DNA from: Chthonomonadaceae bacterium
GTDB lineage: Bacteria > Armatimonadota > Chthonomonadetes > Chthonomonadales > Chthonomonadaceae
Length of the DNA stretch: 9,052 nucleotides
Direction: 5' to 3'
Assembly: GCA_025355115.1 (NCBI GenBank)
Contig: JANXLO010000294.1
Coordinates: 1-9,052, forward strand
The position numbers and the translations under genes are program-made. This document shows, in pieces, positions 6,991 to 9,052 of this stretch (position 1 is the stretch's first letter; every line of letters begins with the position of its first letter). Under the pieces are notes generated by a model, which saw only the letters and a list, made by a program, of their open reading frames with translations, was not told where the DNA came from and made no database searches.

Positions 6991-7782
6991 ATGACACGTT
7001 TGCAGGGGAGAGTGGCGATAGTGACCGGCGCGGCGCAGGGGCTGGGCGAGGCCATCGCGCGCAGGCTGGCGACCGAGGGCTGTAAGGGCGTGGCCATTGC
7101 GGACATCAACTTGGAGAAGGCAACCGCGACGGCGGAGAGGCTGACGCGGGAGACGGGGGTCGCGATGCTCGGCATTCAGGCCAACGTCGCCAACGAGGCC
7201 GACTGCGAGGCGATGGTGCAGCGGACGGCGGCGGAGTTCGGCGGGCTCGATATTCTCATCGCCAACGCGGGGATTTTGAAGGCGCACGACATCACCGTAT
7301 TTCCAGCCAACGAGTGGCGGGCCGTCATCGAGGTCAATCTGGTCGGCTATTTCCTGTGCGCTCAGGCTGCGGCGAAAGTCATGGTGCCTCAAAAGCGTGG
7401 CAGCATCGTGCAGATCAACTCCAAGTCCGGCAAGAAGGGCAGCTTCCGCAATAGCGCATACGCAGCCAGCAAGTTCGGCGGCATCGGCCTCACGCAGAGC
7501 ATCGCACTCGATCTGGCTCCGCATGGGGTGCGCGTCAACGCGGTATGTCCCGGTAACCTGCTCGATGGCACGCTCTGGCAGGAGAGTCTGTACGAGCAGT
7601 ACGCCCGTACTCAGGGCATCACTGTCGAGGAGGTGCGGCGCAAGTACGAATCGCAGGTTCCGCTCGGCAGAGGTTGCACCTATGAGGATGTTGGCAACGT
7701 CGTAGTCTTCCTCGCCTCCGACGAATCGAGCTACATGACCGGGCAGGCGATCAACGTCACCGGCGGGCAGGAGATGCGCTGA
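6991..7782 (+). CDS. srlD: Short-chain dehydrogenase, sorbitol-6-phosphate 2-dehydrogenase-like
   Basis: Enzymes of this type oxidise D-glucitol-6-phosphate to fructose-6-phosphate with NAD+. The 263 residues are one classical SDR domain: cofactor motif TGAAQGLG (12-19), Asp38 after the second strand (IADIN, favouring NAD over NADP), NAG (92-94), and catalytic Ser144, Tyr157 and Lys161 with the expected S-x12-Y-x3-K spacing. Long stretches recall E. coli SrlD: NLVGYFLCA, QINSKSGKKGS, KFGGIGLTQS.ALDLA, VPLGRGC.YEDV and the C-terminal TGQAINVTGGQ. The gene symbol is given by family resemblance and the true substrate may be another hexitol or sugar phosphate. AAGGAG (6980-6985) five bases before ATG sets the start. 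It lies 39 bases after the broken nucleotidyltransferase and probably belonged to the same operon as the aldolase and the SorE-like enzyme. Confidence 0.88.
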   Translation: MTRLQGRVAIVTGAAQGLGEAIARRLATEGCKGVAIADINLEKATATAERLTRETGVAMLGIQANVANEADCEAMVQRTAAEFGGLDILIANAGILKAHDITVFPANEWRAVIEVNLVGYFLCAQAAAKVMVPQKRGSIVQINSKSGKKGSFRNSAYAASKFGGIGLTQSIALDLAPHGVRVNAVCPGNLLDGTLWQESLYEQYARTQGITVEEVRRKYESQVPLGRGCTYEDVGNVVVFLASDESSYMTGQAINVTGGQEMR

Positions 7783-7816
7783 TCACCTCAACCGATCTGT
7801 GAATAGGCAGGTGTCA

Positions 7817-7845
7817 TTGGCGTAGAACGCGTGTTCGCTTATAGG
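7817..7845 (+). promoter_or_regulatory. Candidate sigma-70-type promoter for the protease gene
   Basis: TTGGCG (7817-7822, four of six to TTGACA) and TATAGG (7840-7845, four of six to TATAAT) are separated by exactly 17 bases. Transcription from here would give a leader of about 160 bases carrying both downstream hairpins. The match is moderate and could be chance. Confidence 0.28.
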
Positions 7846-7905
7846 GAACTTTGTTTCAGTTCAGGACATATAACAGATAAGAAGATCCCAATGCTTCCGC
7901 AGACT

Positions 7906-7922
7906 CAGTTCCCCCCGAACTG
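7906..7922. repeat. Small hairpin with C5 loop
   Basis: CAGTTC (7906-7911) and GAACTG (7917-7922) pair perfectly around CCCCC. CAGTTC also occurs as a direct copy at 7857-7862. No T-run follows. It may be an RNA structure or a small protein-binding dyad; no function is assigned. Confidence 0.3.
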
Positions 7923-7932
7923 TCTCCCTCCT

Positions 7933-7967
7933 CGTCGCGCTGCGTAACTCGTTTATGCAGCGCGACG
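7933..7967. terminator. Long stable hairpin, possible terminator or leader structure
   Basis: CGTCGCGCTGC (7933-7943) is perfectly complementary to GCAGCGCGACG (7957-7967). The stem extends inward by one G-T and three A-T pairs, giving about 15 base pairs around the loop CTCGT. This is the strongest dyad in the window. The flank that follows is GCGCGTTTCC rather than a T-run, so a classical intrinsic terminator is uncertain in either direction. It may end the sugar operon, act in the protease mRNA leader, or be a binding dyad. Confidence 0.42.
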
Positions 7968-8012
7968 GCGCGTTTCCGGCATCGTCAGTCTGATGTCGAG
8001 GAGTTAAAACCA

Positions 8013-9052
8013 TTGCTGTCCCTGAATATAGCTCACCACGGCTCGTCGCGAGCCTCCATTAAATCACTTGCGGGACGTCTTGCCATCGTCGCGCTGTGCC
8101 TCACTGGCATGCATCGTTTTGCGCTCGCCGCGCCGCCCAGTGTTGTTCCGAACGAAGTCCTCATCGCGGTGCGCCCGGAAGCCGACGGCCCGGCGGAGGC
8201 GCAGAAGCTGGCCGTCTACGGCACTATTCTGCGCTACCAGGCCGACCTGCACGTCTACCGAATTCGGATTGCCGCCACGCGGGCCGTCGGCGATATGGTC
8301 ACGACGCTCAAGAACCTGCCTGAGGCGCGCTATGCTGAGCAGAATCATATCCGGCATATCTTCTCCACACCCAACGACTCACTCTACAGCCGTCAGTACG
8401 GGCCTGCAAAAATCCAGGCCGATCTCGCCTGGAGCATTTGGAGCCCGAAAAAGCAGATCATCATCGCCATCATCGACACAGGAGTCGACAGCAATCACCC
8501 CGACCTGACCAACAAAATTTTGCGTGACGCAGACGGAGTGGTGGGTTACGATGCCGCCGCCGCACGCCGCGATGTCGCTCTGGATGTCTATGGGCATGGG
8601 ACGCATGTGGCCGGAATTGCCGCCGCGCAGACCAATAACGGCATCGGCGTTGCGGGCATAGCGGGCTGGAACGGGCAGGCCGGAAACTCCGACTCGCATT
8701 TCATCAAGATCATGCCGGTGCGTGTTCTGGGTAGGGACGGCACTGGAGCCGACTCCGATATCGCCGACGGCATTACCTGGGCCGTCAATCACGGCGCCAG
8801 AGTCATCAGCATGAGCCTGGGCAACACTGGCTATACGGACGTCCTCAACAACGCCTGCCAGTACGCCTGGAACAACGGCTGTATTCTCTGCGCCGCGGCC
8901 GGAAATGATGGCGTTTCCGACATCAACTACCCGGCGGGTGACGCGAACGTCATCGCCGTGGCCGCGACGGACAAGAGCGACCGCCTGACGACCTACACCA
9001 ACTGGGGGGACTGGGTGCAGGTTGCAGCTCCCGGCGGTGCGAACACGATAGG
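8013..9052 (+). CDS. Secreted subtilisin-like serine protease (S8 family), N-terminal part
   Basis: This is an exported endopeptidase precursor, truncated by the window edge after 346 codons. I chose TTG 8013 because GAGGAG (7998-8003) lies nine bases upstream and the resulting N-terminus is a good signal peptide: basic residues (Arg13, Lys17, Arg22), hydrophobic LAIVALCLTG (23-32) and a likely cleavage after ALA (37-39). Starting at ATG 8109 would remove most of it. Next comes an inhibitor/chaperone-type propeptide (about 43-115), then PNDSLYSRQYGPAKI, a typical lead-in to thermitase/fervidolysin-like catalytic domains. Catalytic Asp155 (AIIDTGVDS), His195 (GHGTHVAG) and oxyanion-hole Asn298 (AAAGNDG) are visible. 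The catalytic Ser (GTSMA) and any C-terminal domains lie outside. It was probably made as a zymogen and activated outside the cell. It appears to start a new transcription unit. Confidence 0.93.
   Translation, partial: MLSLNIAHHGSSRASIKSLAGRLAIVALCLTGMHRFALAAPPSVVPNEVLIAVRPEADGPAEAQKLAVYGTILRYQADLHVYRIRIAATRAVGDMVTTLKNLPEARYAEQNHIRHIFSTPNDSLYSRQYGPAKIQADLAWSIWSPKKQIIIAIIDTGVDSNHPDLTNKILRDADGVVGYDAAAARRDVALDVYGHGTHVAGIAAAQTNNGIGVAGIAGWNGQAGNSDSHFIKIMPVRVLGRDGTGADSDIADGITWAVNHGARVISMSLGNTGYTDVLNNACQYAWNNGCILCAAAGNDGVSDINYPAGDANVIAVAATDKSDRLTTYTNWGDWVQVAAPGGANTI

Larger units (their letters stand above)
7783..8012. other. Intergenic region before the protease gene
   Basis: These 230 bases contain no plausible gene. 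They hold a candidate promoter (7817-7845), a small hairpin (7906-7922) and a strong long hairpin (7933-7967), and end with the protease gene's Shine-Dalgarno site, GAGGAG at 7998-8003. The change from sugar metabolism to a secreted enzyme makes this a likely transcription-unit boundary. Confidence 0.5.

Noticed and set aside
6880..7524. 214-codon - strand frame across the nucleotidyltransferase end and SrlD-like gene
   Set aside because: It is antisense to an SDR with intact catalytic residues, and its product is a low-complexity Arg/Leu/Asp-rich shadow.
8064..8792. Several + and - strand frames of 66-146 codons overlapping the protease gene
   Set aside because: All overlap the frame carrying the Asp, His and Asn motifs of an S8 protease and have Arg/Ser-rich or otherwise featureless products.

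Overview
The window comes from a fairly GC-rich bacterium. Every gene I accept is on the + strand, with purine-rich Shine-Dalgarno sites and short gaps or one-base overlaps. The mix of genes (an alternative chemosensory cluster, an unlinked polyol-phosphate gene set, a secreted subtilase) would suit an environmental, non-enteric lineage. Armatimonadota or a similar group is only an impression; no marker gene here fixes the phylum.

Positions 1-3367 hold a signalling operon. It contains the 3' end of a hybrid CheA (CheW-like domain plus receiver), a complete CheB methylesterase whose start overlaps the cheA stop as TAATG, and a REC-PAS-HisKA-HATPase histidine kinase that starts one base after the cheB stop. 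All three proteins carry an intact receiver domain, so the operon looks like a branched phosphorelay. No flagellar gene, CheR or CheW is visible here.

Positions 3482-7782 hold a sugar-phosphate/polyol module. It contains a class II (zinc) aldolase, an unusually long 587-residue medium-chain dehydrogenase resembling L-sorbose-1-phosphate reductase (SorE), and a short-chain dehydrogenase very like sorbitol-6-phosphate 2-dehydrogenase (SrlD/SorD). The two dehydrogenases fit an interconversion of ketose phosphate, hexitol phosphate and fructose phosphate; the aldolase could split a ketose phosphate into two smaller pieces. No PTS or kinase gene is in view. The long dehydrogenase appears to contain two tandem copies of its nucleotide-binding half, the first having lost its glycine motif. 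This is the most interesting observation in the window.

The module is interrupted at 6024-6990. That stretch holds a palindrome-rich segment without a credible gene, then a nucleotidyltransferase-fold gene broken by one in-frame amber codon and by loss of one Asp of its catalytic DxD motif. The rest of its frame is intact, so it looks like a recently inactivated gene.

Positions 7783-8012 are intergenic, with a possible promoter and two hairpins. From 8013 to the window edge runs a secreted subtilisin-family (S8) protease starting at TTG. It has a signal peptide, a propeptide, and catalytic Asp and His; the catalytic Ser lies beyond the window.

I see no rRNA, tRNA, CRISPR array, insertion sequence or replication origin.
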